The notes under the pieces were generated by a model. That model did not search any database. It had not been told where the DNA came from and worked only from the letters and a program-made list of their open reading frames with translations. Made by a program: the position numbers and the translations under genes. A stretch of DNA of 64,000 nucleotides from assembly GCA_025618425.1 (NCBI GenBank), contig CM046832.1:23542359-23606358 (forward strand), read 5' to 3'. Shown here one piece after another: positions 47,601-53,734 of this stretch; position 1 is the first letter of the stretch, and the number at the start of each line of letters is the position of its first letter. The DNA comes from Heliocidaris tuberculata. Taxonomy: Eukaryota; Echinodermata; Echinoidea; Camarodonta; Echinometridae.

Positions 47601-48460
47601 TATGACCAGGCATTTATTCTTCCAACATGTAACCTGTCATTAGAAAGTGCTAATTTAGGATTAGGATTAGGATGATTTACAACTTGGGACAAAGATTTTC
47701 TTCACTATTTAACAATTACATGCTTCAGCATTAGCCACCCTCCATAGCTTCAAAACAGTCCAAACACCCTTGGCAAACGACGCGGGTGTCAGACTGTTCC
47801 AAAGATACCATCTGTGGATTATTCTTACAAAAGTCCTCATATACATGTACTATATGCTACTGACTTGCAGGATATTGCTAGAGAATTAAAAATTAGTGAT
47901 CCTTACTTGAGTAATTACAAACATATACATGTATGACCCCAAAATACTCCTTGTCACTTCCAAGTCTAAGGCCAACAAATGAAAAGCTAGCACAATGTTA
48001 GTTTAATATGTGGGAAAAGTTAAACTGCAAGTTACATGTATATGAGTCAGTAAGTAGACATTTAATCTCAAATCCCTGGCCCAGCTTGGCAACAGTTTGA
48101 GGTCAGATGATAATTCTAAATGAACTACTTACCATGAGGTATCCTGAAGATACCCACTGTCATTCCTGAAATAAGGTCTCTGGGCAGCATGCCTTTGACT
48201 TCATACTTGGGTAACCAACTCAGGATGGGTATCACTGAAAAAATGAACTTCTTGACTGAAGCAGGTGAACATGAGCACTTCCCAGCCTTGCGTCTGATGC
48301 GGGTAAGCACACTCACTTGCTCTTTGACGTTCTCAGTATGCTGCTGTTGGAAGCTCTCTTCGGTGTAGGCTGGTCTGGAGACAAAGACATCACGTCTTCT
48401 CCTCAGCCCAGAATGCAAGTCTGCATCAATGTCTGTAATCTCTTCAAAGGCAGCCATCAT
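22688..48460 (-). CDS. SLC26 (SulP) family anion transporter, complete 15-exon coding region, 810 aa
   Basis: Multipass plasma-membrane anion exchanger/transporter of the SLC26 family (chloride, bicarbonate, sulfate, oxalate or similar; the substrate cannot be read from sequence). I joined 15 coding exons on the minus strand: 48133-48460, 36936-37046, 35776-36035, 34591-34755, 31837-31989, 31215-31297, 29113-29263, 28362-28475, 27683-27760, 27176-27271, 26288-26464, 25370-25591, 24133-24394, 23509-23624, 22688-22804. Every junction is GT..AG, phases agree, and the sum is 2433 nt. Domains: cytoplasmic N-terminus about 1-95, SulP membrane domain about 95-535, STAS domain about 540-770 split by a charged insertion near 600-680. 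Family landmarks include [12 protein letters not shown] (exon 1), [16 protein letters not shown] (exon 2), [16 protein letters not shown] (exon 4), SLSRSLLQ (exon 8) and the STAS core [15 protein letters not shown] (exon 13). Motifs are nearest to SLC26A5/A6. The start is the ATG pair just inside an acceptor at 48465/48466, implying an upstream 5'UTR exon that I could not place. Family call very sure; orthology not resolved. Confidence 0.95.
23509..23624 (-). CDS. SLC26 coding exon 14 (residues 734-772), end of STAS
   Basis: Acceptor TTTGCAG|GACCC, donor CATTTG|GTAAGC. Encodes [20 protein letters not shown] and [11 protein letters not shown]. The terminal IHDAV/LHDAV motif is typical of SLC26 STAS domains. 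Confidence 0.95.
24133..24394 (-). CDS. SLC26 coding exon 13 (residues 647-734), STAS core
   Basis: Acceptor CCTGCAG|TCCCAT, donor AGAG|GTAAGC (phase 1). The first half is a polar linker with HNNGNNHD and [10 protein letters not shown], the end of the STAS insertion. The second half is the STAS core, [20 protein letters not shown] then [20 protein letters not shown], with the DxxxVxFVDxxG signature. Confidence 0.96.
24485..24868. mobile_element. Inverted-repeat element in SLC26 intron 12
   Basis: Left TATTCTAAACTCCTGTTTAA pairs with right TTAAACCGGAGTTCAGAATA; inner arms repeat the TTTAAAC/GTTTAAA theme. The 24394 acceptor of exon 13 lies about 90 bp away. Confidence 0.6.
25370..25591 (-). 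CDS. SLC26 coding exon 12 (residues 573-646), STAS first half and insertion
   Basis: Acceptor ATTTAG|GCTGAA, donor ATAGAG|GTTAGA. Encodes [20 protein letters not shown], the first STAS strands, then TGVHPP and a Lys/Glu-rich segment [17 protein letters not shown], the variable STAS insertion of eukaryotic SLC26 proteins. If intron 12 were retained the frame would stop five codons later; splicing keeps it open. Confidence 0.94.
26288..26464 (-). CDS. SLC26 coding exon 11 (residues 514-572), last membrane helices and start of STAS
   Basis: Acceptor TGTACAG|ATGTTA, donor CAAGCG|GTAGGT, 59 codons. Encodes [20 protein letters not shown] and [18 protein letters not shown], the last membrane helices, then [18 protein letters not shown], which opens the STAS domain and is nearly the SLC26A6 consensus [11 protein letters not shown]. 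Confidence 0.96.
26766..26911. mobile_element. Inverted-repeat element in SLC26 intron 10
   Basis: Left GGCCTTCTTGCATAAAAAGT and right ACTTTTTATGCAAGAGGGCC are near-perfect inverted ends of about 40 bp, continuing into TTAAACGCAACTCAAAAA and its complement. Confidence 0.7.
27176..27271 (-). CDS. SLC26 coding exon 10 (residues 482-513)
   Basis: Acceptor TCTGGCAG|GGTTGT, donor GATAGT|GTAAGT, 32 codons. Encodes [20 protein letters not shown] then LWQFSKMDS, equivalent to the AAIIIVxLKGMxxQxxD and LWxxxKxD motifs of SLC26A5/A6. Confidence 0.95.
27683..27760 (-). CDS. SLC26 coding exon 9 (residues 456-481)
   Basis: Acceptor TTGACAG|ATTGCT, donor CCTGTG|GTAAGA, 26 codons. Almost wholly a membrane segment, [17 protein letters not shown], followed by TQFFQSLPV, matching the family's FxxLP motif. 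Confidence 0.93.
28362..28475 (-). CDS. SLC26 coding exon 8 (residues 418-455), anion-site helix
   Basis: Acceptor CTCCAG|GAGTTG, donor CTCAG|GTACTC, 38 codons. Encodes [15 protein letters not shown], then [19 protein letters not shown]. The Ser-Arg pair (about 442-443) aligns with S398/R399 of mammalian prestin, which line the central anion site, and is conserved here. Confidence 0.96.
28961..29005. mobile_element. Truncated end of family A element
   Basis: AAAGCCAACCGCACACTAAA followed by TGATCTGATTGTGATC matches the ends of the 724 and 22023 copies. It is about 110 bp downstream of the exon 7 donor in intron 7. Confidence 0.5.
29113..29263 (-). CDS. SLC26 coding exon 7 (residues 367-417)
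   Basis: Acceptor ATTCAG|GTCATT restores the phase left by exon 6; donor AACCAG|GTAATT. Encodes [10 protein letters not shown], the helix [18 protein letters not shown] and [13 protein letters not shown], matching the family pattern (F)A(x)(x)xGYxVDxNQEL. Confidence 0.95.
30113..30825 (+). repeat. Tandem repeat, five copies of a ~145-bp unit in SLC26 intron 6
   Basis: Units start near 30114, 30261, 30405, 30552 and 30683 (spacings 147, 144, 147, 131) and share TTTGAATAAATTTGCATAAA, TTTGGAAGCCCCCACCCAGC and AACAATCGGAATCAAAATCC. Units differ mainly by short deletions. The last runs into the (GACG)n block. Confidence 0.92.
30826..30945 (+). repeat. (GACG)n block and GC-rich hairpin ending the tandem array
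   Basis: CACACGGACAGACGGACGG-type repeats (30838-30878), CA-rich DNA, then GTCCCCTCGCGAACTTCGTT CGGCGGGGA, which folds on itself. The same order (spacer, simple repeat, hairpin) is seen at 47400-47512, so both may be 3' ends of related elements. Confidence 0.6.
31215..31297 (-). CDS. SLC26 coding exon 6 (residues 340-367)
   Basis: Short exon: acceptor TTTTCAG|ATTATA, donor ACTGC|GTGAGT (phase 2). Encodes [20 protein letters not shown] then IVGEISTA, matching the loop before the conserved proline-rich LPxxPxP segment of SLC26 proteins. Confidence 0.9.
31837..31989 (-). CDS. SLC26 coding exon 5 (residues 289-339)
   Basis: Acceptor TTCGCAG|ACGTAT, donor GTA|GTAAGT, 51 codons. Encodes [17 protein letters not shown], a hydrophobic helix [10 protein letters not shown], a charged turn [13 protein letters not shown] and PLPIELAV, which corresponds to the PxPxEL segment in the middle of the SLC26 membrane domain. 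Confidence 0.93.
32527..34056 (+). repeat. Diverged direct repeats around ACAACTGCTTGAGCATGTGATA
   Basis: Three copies of a ~60-bp block at about 32527-32600, 32741-32800 and 34000-34056 (consensus CAACTGCTTGAACATGTGAT AAGGAACCTTCA). The first two are about 214 bp apart; the third is on the far side of the foldback at 33355. Confidence 0.55.
33355..33928. mobile_element. Foldback element in SLC26 intron 4
   Basis: Arms 33355-33597 and 33694-33928 are diverged inverted repeats sharing CTTTTGATCATTAATAACTC, TTTTCACTTTTTGAAAAA and CAATTGCCATTGTGC, with a ~95-bp loop. Confidence 0.75.
34591..34755 (-). CDS. SLC26 coding exon 4 (residues 234-288)
   Basis: Acceptor GCAG|GTTGCA, donor CCCAAA|GTAAGT, 55 whole codons. 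Contains [20 protein letters not shown] and [13 protein letters not shown], both hallmark SLC26 segments around membrane helices 5 and 6, then [10 protein letters not shown]. Confidence 0.95.
34977..35109. mobile_element. Palindromic element in SLC26 intron 3
   Basis: Left CTGGGGCCTGTAACATAACG, right TTATGTTACGGGCCCCAG, with inner GAGATACAATCA/TGATTGTATCTC. 133 bp. Confidence 0.7.
35225..35712. repeat. ~480-bp homopyrimidine (CTTT/CCTTTTTC) tract in SLC26 intron 3
   Basis: From about 35340 to 35715 the plus strand is almost only C and T, built on CTCTCCTTT and TTTTTCCCC repeats, ending just 60 bp from the exon 3 donor. The transcribed strand is thus a long purine (GA) run. Open frames through it are low-complexity artefacts. 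Confidence 0.85.
35776..36035 (-). CDS. SLC26 coding exon 3 (residues 147-233), with polyglycine loop
   Basis: Begins GTFAVVSIM, the conserved helix 3 segment, and ends in [10 protein letters not shown], a membrane segment. Between them is an extracellular loop with an N-glycosylation sequon NSS at about residue 187 and a run of eight glycines at about 197-204, coded by seven GGA plus one GGT (plus-strand 863-886 of the 35-kb block, i.e. 35863-35886). Acceptor CCAG|GTACA, donor CCAG|GTATG. The loop is where vertebrate SLC26 members are glycosylated. Confidence 0.93.
36936..37046 (-). CDS. SLC26 coding exon 2 (residues 110-147)
   Basis: Acceptor TCAG|GTATGG and donor ATAG|GTAAG. Translates to [20 protein letters not shown] and on to GTSRQLSI, the helix 1 to helix 3 region of SulP proteins. 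It follows an 11.1-kb intron. Residue 113 is His where most relatives have Phe or Tyr (MAYA/LAFA). Confidence 0.95.
37233..37680 (+). mobile_element. CR1/L2-like non-LTR retrotransposon 3' end (reverse transcriptase tail)
   Basis: On the plus strand, opposite to the host gene, 37233 onward reads [13 protein letters not shown], and 37440-37558 reads [20 protein letters not shown] then [15 protein letters not shown]. These are the well-known end motifs of CR1/L2/Jockey-type ORF2 proteins. Stops and frameshifts lie between them. The 3' part has CACTGCGCCATGAGCAT and TGATGGATACCAGTGCATTA, typical of L2/CR1 tails, and runs into an ATT repeat that is interrupted at 37681. Lies in SLC26 intron 1. 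Confidence 0.8.
37675..38602. mobile_element. Insertion with 15-bp inverted ends inside the ATT tail of the retrotransposon
   Basis: ATTAGGTGGTCTGTC at 37675-37689 pairs exactly with GACAGACCACCTAAT at 38588-38602. The ATT repeat started by the retrotransposon tail resumes at 38633. The interior has two diverged halves that share CATCCAGGCGCCATTTTGTGA-like and TATCCAGGTGCCATTTTCTG segments. No coding frame of note. Confidence 0.6.
38633..38682 (+). repeat. (ATT)n microsatellite
   Basis: About 16 perfect units, probably the displaced 3' tail of the CR1/L2-like element at 37233-37680. Confidence 0.9.
39527..39783. mobile_element. Decayed inverted-repeat element with TTTTTGCGAA ends
   Basis: Left ATGCCATAAATTTTTGCGAA pairs imperfectly with right TTCGCAAAAATAAAACCCCT followed by ATATACGGCAT. 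TTCGC motifs inside. In SLC26 intron 1. Confidence 0.45.
40333..41357. mobile_element. PIF/Harbinger-like non-autonomous element (1025 bp)
   Basis: Ends TGCTGCATTTACACTTTCCC and GGGCAAGTGTAAATGGGGCA, flanked by TAA on both sides (40330-40332 and 41358-41360), which fits the 3-bp TTA/TAA target of PIF/Harbinger. Contains GCATGTTGCGGACTAGCTC and GTCTACGCATT segments shared with 49350-49754. No transposase. Confidence 0.6.
42246..42413. mobile_element. Palindromic element, GGGCCCCGTTGCATAAAACTT ends
   Basis: Left GGGCCCCGTTGCATAAAACT and right AGTTTTATGCAACGGGGCCC are inverted repeats; the interior has four further ATGGTAA/TTACCAT motifs. In SLC26 intron 1. Confidence 0.75.
42805..42928. mobile_element. 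Short element related to the 42246 type
   Basis: Left CTGGGCCCTGTCACACAAAG pairs imperfectly with right TTTTGTGTTAACGGGGCAGA. About 124 bp. Confidence 0.5.
46077..46279. mobile_element. 203-bp inverted-repeat element with TACTGTATAAG ends and TTTCGCG motifs
   Basis: Starts TACTGTATAAGTGGTTATTT, ends CAGCTTATACAGTA. Multiple TTTTCGCGA/TCGCGAAAA motifs form the inner stem. The TA at each end fits a TA target. Confidence 0.75.
46410..47036 (+). repeat. Tandem duplication, two copies of a 314-bp unit
   Basis: 46410-46723 and 46724-47036 are almost identical, from CCAGATAGATTTGAT to TTTCTTACCGGTCTCT. Each has a short open frame (MLEIWP...) that I take as chance. Differences are few (for example GTTTGCTATG vs GTTAGCCATG). 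Confidence 0.85.
47245..47512 (+). repeat. Interspersed repeat with (ACAA)n and GCCGATTTCATCGGC hairpin end
   Basis: Reads GGTGCAAATCCGTTCACCCG, then (ACAA)n at 47402-47448, then ACGGAACCCTTTACATAACC and the hairpin GCCGATTTCATCGGC. The style is that of a SINE-like or non-LTR 3' end. A head-like segment at 45586-45660 (AGAGGGGCCGTC, TACTATACTATGGGGTCAAA) may belong to it. Confidence 0.5.
47402..47448 (+). repeat. (ACAA)n microsatellite
   Basis: About eleven ACAA/AAAC units within the interspersed repeat at 47245-47512. Confidence 0.95.
48133..48460 (-). CDS. SLC26 coding exon 1 (residues 1-110)
   Basis: Encodes the cytoplasmic N-terminus and the start of membrane helix 1. The stretch [11 protein letters not shown] matches the conserved RPxYxE block ahead of the SLC26 membrane domain, followed by [20 protein letters not shown] and [12 protein letters not shown]. 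The donor is CATG|GTAAGT at 48132. An acceptor (ATCCTCAACACAG) lies 5 nt before the first ATG, so this exon probably begins at 48465 and the true transcript starts further upstream. The frame stays open upstream to another ATG at 48589, so a longer N-terminus is possible but less likely. A basic RxRRRD segment follows an acidic start. Confidence 0.9.
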
Positions 48461-49349
48461 TCGATCTGTGTTGAGGATAAAATGAAACATGGGAGGTTCT
48501 TTAAATTTTAGGATTTGAAAGTGACAAAAAAAAGTTGGCTGATATTCTTCCCGTGTTGTAGCACGCCGATTCAAATGACTCAACATCACTAGTGTGCAAT
48601 CGCTAGGACCGTACTGCCGACAATTTCCCTCCCTGTATGATGGGGAGCCCTATGTCTGTGCACCTAAGATTTTGACCTGAAAATGAACACAAATTTCTTT
48701 AATATTCCTCTAAAGCTTTATTTTATATTATTCCTGATATTCTGAAGAGTAAGTTTGCAAAAAAACTCATCAAAATTAGAGCAAGAAAAATGCTATTATC
48801 ACTAGAAATGGTGGTCGTGTCATTTCAACACTTCAAAAAACAATGGTGCCCATGTCTGCGTACTCATTCACTTTACACGCAGTTTGGGAATTTTGACGTG
48901 AAAAACAATACTTTAAGGCTTGTGAACACAATGATTGAAATAGGATTTTTCAATATTTTGACTTCTTTTTTTGCATGAATACTGCTATGATAAAGATTTA
49001 AAGTTTGTGCTCGTTTTTGTGTTTGTTTTATTAGAATTGGCTAGAGCACTCTAGCCATACACATATATGGGGAAACTATCGGTGGTACCAGTGATGGCGC
49101 ACTAGTGAAAGTGAGTTGTTTGAATCGGCACTACAACTCAGGAAAAAAAATCGGTGATGCCATCAAATTACCTGTCAAATCATGGATATCGGATGCCATC
49201 TAGTGAGATAAAAGATTTTTCTTAACATTTAAGTAGAAATTATCACCTTTCCTTTTTCCGTTTTGAAAAAAAAGCAACCAAGTTAATGCAGTTGCTGACT
49301 AAGTATATTTGTACCTGGAGCATGGCGGTGGCGCTCCCTGGAGTTAATG

Positions 49350-49754
49350 TTCCATATGATAGAGTATGCGCATGTTATGCGAAAACTTTGCGGGGAAAAT
49401 ACATAACGAGAGCGTAGATCTGAGCAACTTATTCGTCATCTAGTCGTGAGCTAGTCCGGAACATGCGTGCCACTTTGACGATGGCACACACTGGCGCACA
49501 CACTCGCACGGCTAGGTTACAATTAGGTTGCGTAAAGTTCACAGAGTGTTTACAAATGTTGCCAAAAAATTTTGTTGTGCCAACTAATCAAACATGTTTG
49601 AAATTTTGGCATGCATTTCAAGCATTGCCATTGGCCTGTATCCTCCAGCATCCTCCCAATCCCACGTGCTGCCACAAATACTTCCCACATCGACACGCAA
49701 GATGTGGAAACCATGCATTCAGAAACCAAAATGCACACAAGTATAAATGGGGCA
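49350..49754. mobile_element. Truncated relative of the 40333-41357 element, opposite orientation
   Basis: Shares long stretches with the reverse complement of 40360-40700, such as TATGCGCATGTTATGCGAAAA, CTTTGACGATGGCACAC and TTGGCATGCATTTCAAGCA, and ends TATAAATGGGGCA at 49754. The far end is missing. Confidence 0.65.
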
Positions 49755-49847
49755 TATTATGGCTGGCTGCGCAGGTCAGCCTCAGCGCTCGGCAAGATTT
49801 CAATTGGACTGGTCCACTGAATGACTGATTCAGTCAGTGGGACACTG

Positions 49848-52050
49848 AAACCTTGGCCCTGTTCAGGCGCTCTTTTAAAGCGTACGGTTTGGCACAGTGC
49901 CAAATCGTACCGTACCGTGCCAAAGGAGGCGCCTGAACGCAAACTGGTACCGTACCAGAAGTGGTAATTCCACAGCGGACCACCTCTCGAAGTGGTCCAG
50001 AGCGTGCCAAGGCGTGCCAAAGCGAACCCAACCGTGCCTCAACGAGTACCTGAACGCAAACTGTACCGTACCGAAAGTGGTAATTCAATGAATGTGCTAA
50101 ATTGCATGTTATTTAATATTTGTCTTCTCCTTGCCTGCTCTTCATGCAGAGTAGATGCAGGGAAGTGCAGCCAGTCCATCATTTGCCGCATCGTTTGCTG
50201 CACTTCGCAGCACCTACTCTAAATACTTCTGGAAATGATCACGATCCATCTCCGGTTAAATATGGTCTAACTACACAGAATATTATTAAACTGCACGTGA
50301 GAATACCGATAAATCATACAACGTCAACGGAGAATGTGAATGAGTTTATTAGCAATACAGTGTAGTGCAGTAATCGAAAGCTTGATTGAGCGTGATGATA
50401 TCCAGTGCTGTAGGACTCGAGACCGGTCACGAGTCCCTATTTCTCGGGACTCGGACTCGGACTGGAGCCACAAGGACTCGGTCTCAGCCAATGGTGACTC
50501 GTGACTAGGGCGAAAATCGGGCCGAGACCGGCAACGAGACGGGTAAATTTTTCCGTTTTCCGCTTTTAATTTTAGCTCAAAAATTACCTTATGGGGCACA
50601 CACAAAAAACCCCGCTATTTTTGTTCACCTTGCTCGATTGAGCGGTATTTTGAACTTAACACTGATCGCCGTAACCGTACGAGAATGTGCCAAAATAGAC
50701 ATTAAGATTAGTTGTTTTATGCTCGTATACTCTCGTTATATACGTATGACACAGACAAGTATTGAAATTGATTATAACCATTTGGAGATGGATTAATCTA
50801 TAACACACTTTTCCCCATAGACCCCAGCCTGGGATATCTTGCAATATGAGCAATCTCAATATGAGCAATCTCAAACAGATTACTATTCCACTTGTATTTC
50901 AAGCCAGTATTATGAACTACAGTTTTGATCTTCTATCTTTTTACTTGCAACCTATGTTCCTGTGGCAAAAAGTCAAAGTCAGCAATTTATATTTTTTGGC
51001 AGTGTCAAACGGTTTTATTACGGTTTAACAATGACTTTCGTTTTACTTGATTCACTTAGTCATGTAGTCAGTTTCCAAAATGACTGTTAATGTTGCACTT
51101 GTATTACAAGCCATTAAGCCAGTTTAATGAACTATAGCTGATACATCTACAAGGGTTTTATTAGGGTTTGACGATTCACCTTTTTATTACTTTAATCAGC
51201 TCATTTGATAAGACTGAAATATTGGCATGATTGGCGTTCTTTGTGAAACATTGTTTTTCCCTCTTTTTTTTCCCTCTTTTTTTTTCCATTTCAGTTGGAA
51301 ACTTTCTTTTCTATAATCTGGTTTTAATGACATTCAGCCTATTATTTTTGTGTTCTGTTTACTTACAAATGATATATTGATAGAATTTTGTTTTTAAAAA
51401 AATACAGGCCTTTGAAATGAACAAATATTAATTTGTGTATATTTTCTTCATTGAGGTATCACAGAAACAGTACAGTCAACTCTCTATAATATCTGTGGGT
51501 ACAAGCAGAATACTTGGCCTGAAAAGGCTTGTTCACATACGAGCCATTTATCAACGAGACAGTAAGGCATTTATCAACAAGACAGTAAGGCATTTATCAT
51601 AATATAAATAATGTGACGTAAACAAAATTGCAATTTAAGATGTGCATCGGGACTCGGACTTGGACTCGGATGTCAAGGACTCGGGACTCGGATGCCAGGA
51701 CTCGGACTCGGACTCGGACACGGACTCCAGGGACTCGGACTCGGACTCGGATGGGATGGACTTGACTACAGCACTGATGATATCAGCCAAGCCCAGGGAA
51801 CGATAGTTATGTTGAATGACACGCCAAATTCCTCACCTTTGACCCCGGTTGCTACGCAACATATCGTCCCCCCGGATTTGAGCGCAAAGCGTACCGAATA
51901 CGTACCTCCGAGGTACACTTCTCAATAAGCGTCTGAATGCTCGCTTTCTAACCACCCTGGCACAGTACGCTTTGCCTTTGGCAAGGAACGGCATGGAACG
52001 GGTCAGCACGGTACGCTACGGCACAGTTCGCTACCAAAAAGTGCCAGAGC
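49848..52050. repeat. GTACCGTACC-rich inverted-repeat region split by hAT copy 2
   Basis: Left part 49848-50090 and right part 51880-52050 both carry many GTACCGTACC, TTTGGCAC and GTGCCAAA motifs, giving strong local hairpins (e.g. GGTTTGGCAC AGTGCCAAAT near 49886). hAT copy 2 lies between them. They may be two halves of one older element; ends not resolved. Confidence 0.45.
50403..51776. mobile_element. hAT-like non-autonomous element, copy 2 (1374 bp), inverted relative to copy 1
   Basis: Same family as the element at 18647: begins CAGTGCTGTAGGACTCGAG, ends in CTACAGCACTG, flanked by a perfect 8-bp duplication ATGATATC (50395-50402 and 51777-51784). Its left end matches the reverse complement of the right end of copy 1, including the stretches with CTCGATTGAGCGGTATTTTG and TGCTCGTATAC. 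The hexamer array here reads GGACTC (51655-51750). Confidence 0.9.
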
Positions 52051-52153
52051 AGGGGTGGTATTCTGAGATTTTATCTTCATTTTAGTGAAATAATTTTAGA
52101 TCTAGATCTAATTGTCATACATAGGCATAGCAAAATGTATAGTCAAGGATTGT

Positions 52154-52708
52154 AATTCGAGCGATCGCCAATAGGGTAAAAATGCCCGGATGCAGGTATC
52201 GGGGTGCGTTTGCTATGCAATGTGGGACAGCTTTTGTGACTTAGTTACTTCCGGAATCTGACCGGTCGGTGAATGACCCGGCGGCCGTGCATAACCTCTC
52301 AAATCAGCTTTCCAAGATACGGCTTTGTCATTTAAGTCTCGAACAGAGCCGTCCGCAGCGGGCACCCGTCGTCGCTTTCTGCCGGACGCCTCCCGGTCGC
52401 AAGGCTCAATAACGCTGTAACATTCAGCGGCTCTCCGTACTAGCAATTCCAATTCGAGTTTGCGTTTTCCGTTGCATGGAATGCCTCTTTCTGTCAGAAA
52501 AGCTTTCAGCTGCAGAACGGTCATATTCTTGAAGTCTTGAGAAACGCTCGCCATGACAATTCTATGATTAGATAAGTTTGAAGAAAAATTCCTGAAGTGT
52601 GTACCGCGGTTACTGTAACTTAGCATCCGTATACACCAGAAGTTGAATGAGAATTCGCCAAAAACAGTACATCCGGGCATTTTTACCCTATTGGCGATCG
52701 CTCGAATT
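52154..52708. mobile_element. 555-bp DNA element with 39-bp perfect terminal inverted repeats, carrying a SAP-domain ORF
   Basis: The ends 52154-52192 and 52670-52708 are perfect reverse complements over 39 bp, including GCGATCGC and CCAATAGGGTAAAAATGCCC. The outermost AATT on both sides may be a 4-bp target duplication (it is also palindromic, so this is not certain). Perfect end identity suggests recent movement or gene-conversion-like maintenance. Nearly the entire interior is one minus-strand ORF (next entry). No transposase is present, so it would be non-autonomous. Superfamily not identified. Confidence 0.85.
52213..52680 (-). CDS. SAP-domain ORF inside the 39-bp-TIR element
   Basis: Open frame of 155 codons whose first ATG lies in the terminal inverted repeat; an internal Met at about residue 43 (MASVSQDFKNM) is a more usual start and gives 113 residues. 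The segment MTVLQLKAFLTERGIPCNGK followed by RKLELELLVRRA fits the SAP motif, a helix-extended-helix DNA-binding fold. A basic patch GRKRRRVPA, possibly a nuclear localisation signal, follows. The remainder is polar with no fold that I recognise. Likely role: DNA binding; whether it acts on the element's own ends is inference. It may be the N-terminal exon of a larger transposon protein left in a deleted copy. Confidence 0.65.
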   Translation of the reverse strand: MPGCTVFGEFSFNFWCIRMLSYSNRGTHFRNFSSNLSNHRIVMASVSQDFKNMTVLQLKAFLTERGIPCNGKRKLELELLVRRAAECYSVIEPCDREASGRKRRRVPAADGSVRDLNDKAVSWKADLRGYARPPGHSPTGQIPEVTKSQKLSHIA

Positions 52709-52755
52709 CCGAACAGGTTGTATTACCGAACGTGCAAAGTTAAGCGCCTAAAATG

Positions 52756-52791
52756 GGTTTTCATACGCGTGGGATTACGCGTATGAAAACC
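52756..52791. repeat. Perfect hairpin, 15-bp arms, 6-nt loop
   Basis: GGTTTTCATACGCGT, loop GGGATT, ACGCGTATGAAAACC. It lies 48 bp beyond the SAP-ORF element. Confidence 0.85.
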
Positions 52792-53734
52792 ACACTATTG
52801 AAACAAAGGTTGTGTCTTTTTCCCATAGGTTTCACACGTTTGGAAATACAGTACCTTTTTCAAGGGACCAGAACGCCGCGTCGTTGGGAAGGGGTTCACT
52901 CGGAAGGGAATATCGTATTAAATCTACATTGTCTTTTTAAAATTCCATCAACTTCTTTTTCTGTAGGACTTTGAGCATTTATTATGTAAGTTTGACAGAT
53001 ATTCGTTTGATATTTTATTTGCTATCGTTGATTTTCTGAAAAGTGTTCGGACACTGGATCCACTACCATACACTTGTAGCGCATCATTGGTTAATGACAG
53101 CGCAAAAGTGGCTGCGTACACGAAAGTCATCTGCGCAAACACCAATGAAATGTAGCAGTTTAAAATTTGTTATGACAAATAAAATCTTTTCACTAAAATC
53201 AAGATAAAATGAATCTCAGAACATCACCCCTGCTGGGCCCTTGTCTACCTAGTACATGTACATGTACATTCATTGGATGAGTGGTCTACCGGATATGCCG
53301 GAGGCGGGGAGAGCGACACGCTATCAGCATCACCGCCACCGGTACGGTAGGCGTAAACCCGCGTAAAGGCAGTGGTAATTTAGTGGCAGTCGTCAGTAAG
53401 TGTTCTTGTACCCTGATATTTCCACAAAAACAATGTCCACACTCGTACTCAACAGCAAACTAATTTACAAAAATATACGCTTTTTACCTATATGCTTAAG
53501 ATGAAATAGTTATGATGCTGTGAGGTGAAATACTGTACTATCATGTTTCCTTGCGCGATAATTCATCGTAGTATAGTAGACTCTGATCCGTGCACTATAA
53601 TGATGACGTCATTACGAACCAGCGCATAAGCTTTCACTGCATTGCGTGCAGCCTATAGCCGAACCTATACCTAGCGCTGCCTTTAGCTTTCAAGAGAGCA
53701 AACAGAGAAGGCTGATCAGACAACATGTAGTCAA

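Noticed and set aside
53281..53345. Possible tRNA gene (GGTCTACCGGATATGCCGG...)
   Set aside because: No consistent cloverleaf, and the A- and B-box motifs are not both present at the right spacing.
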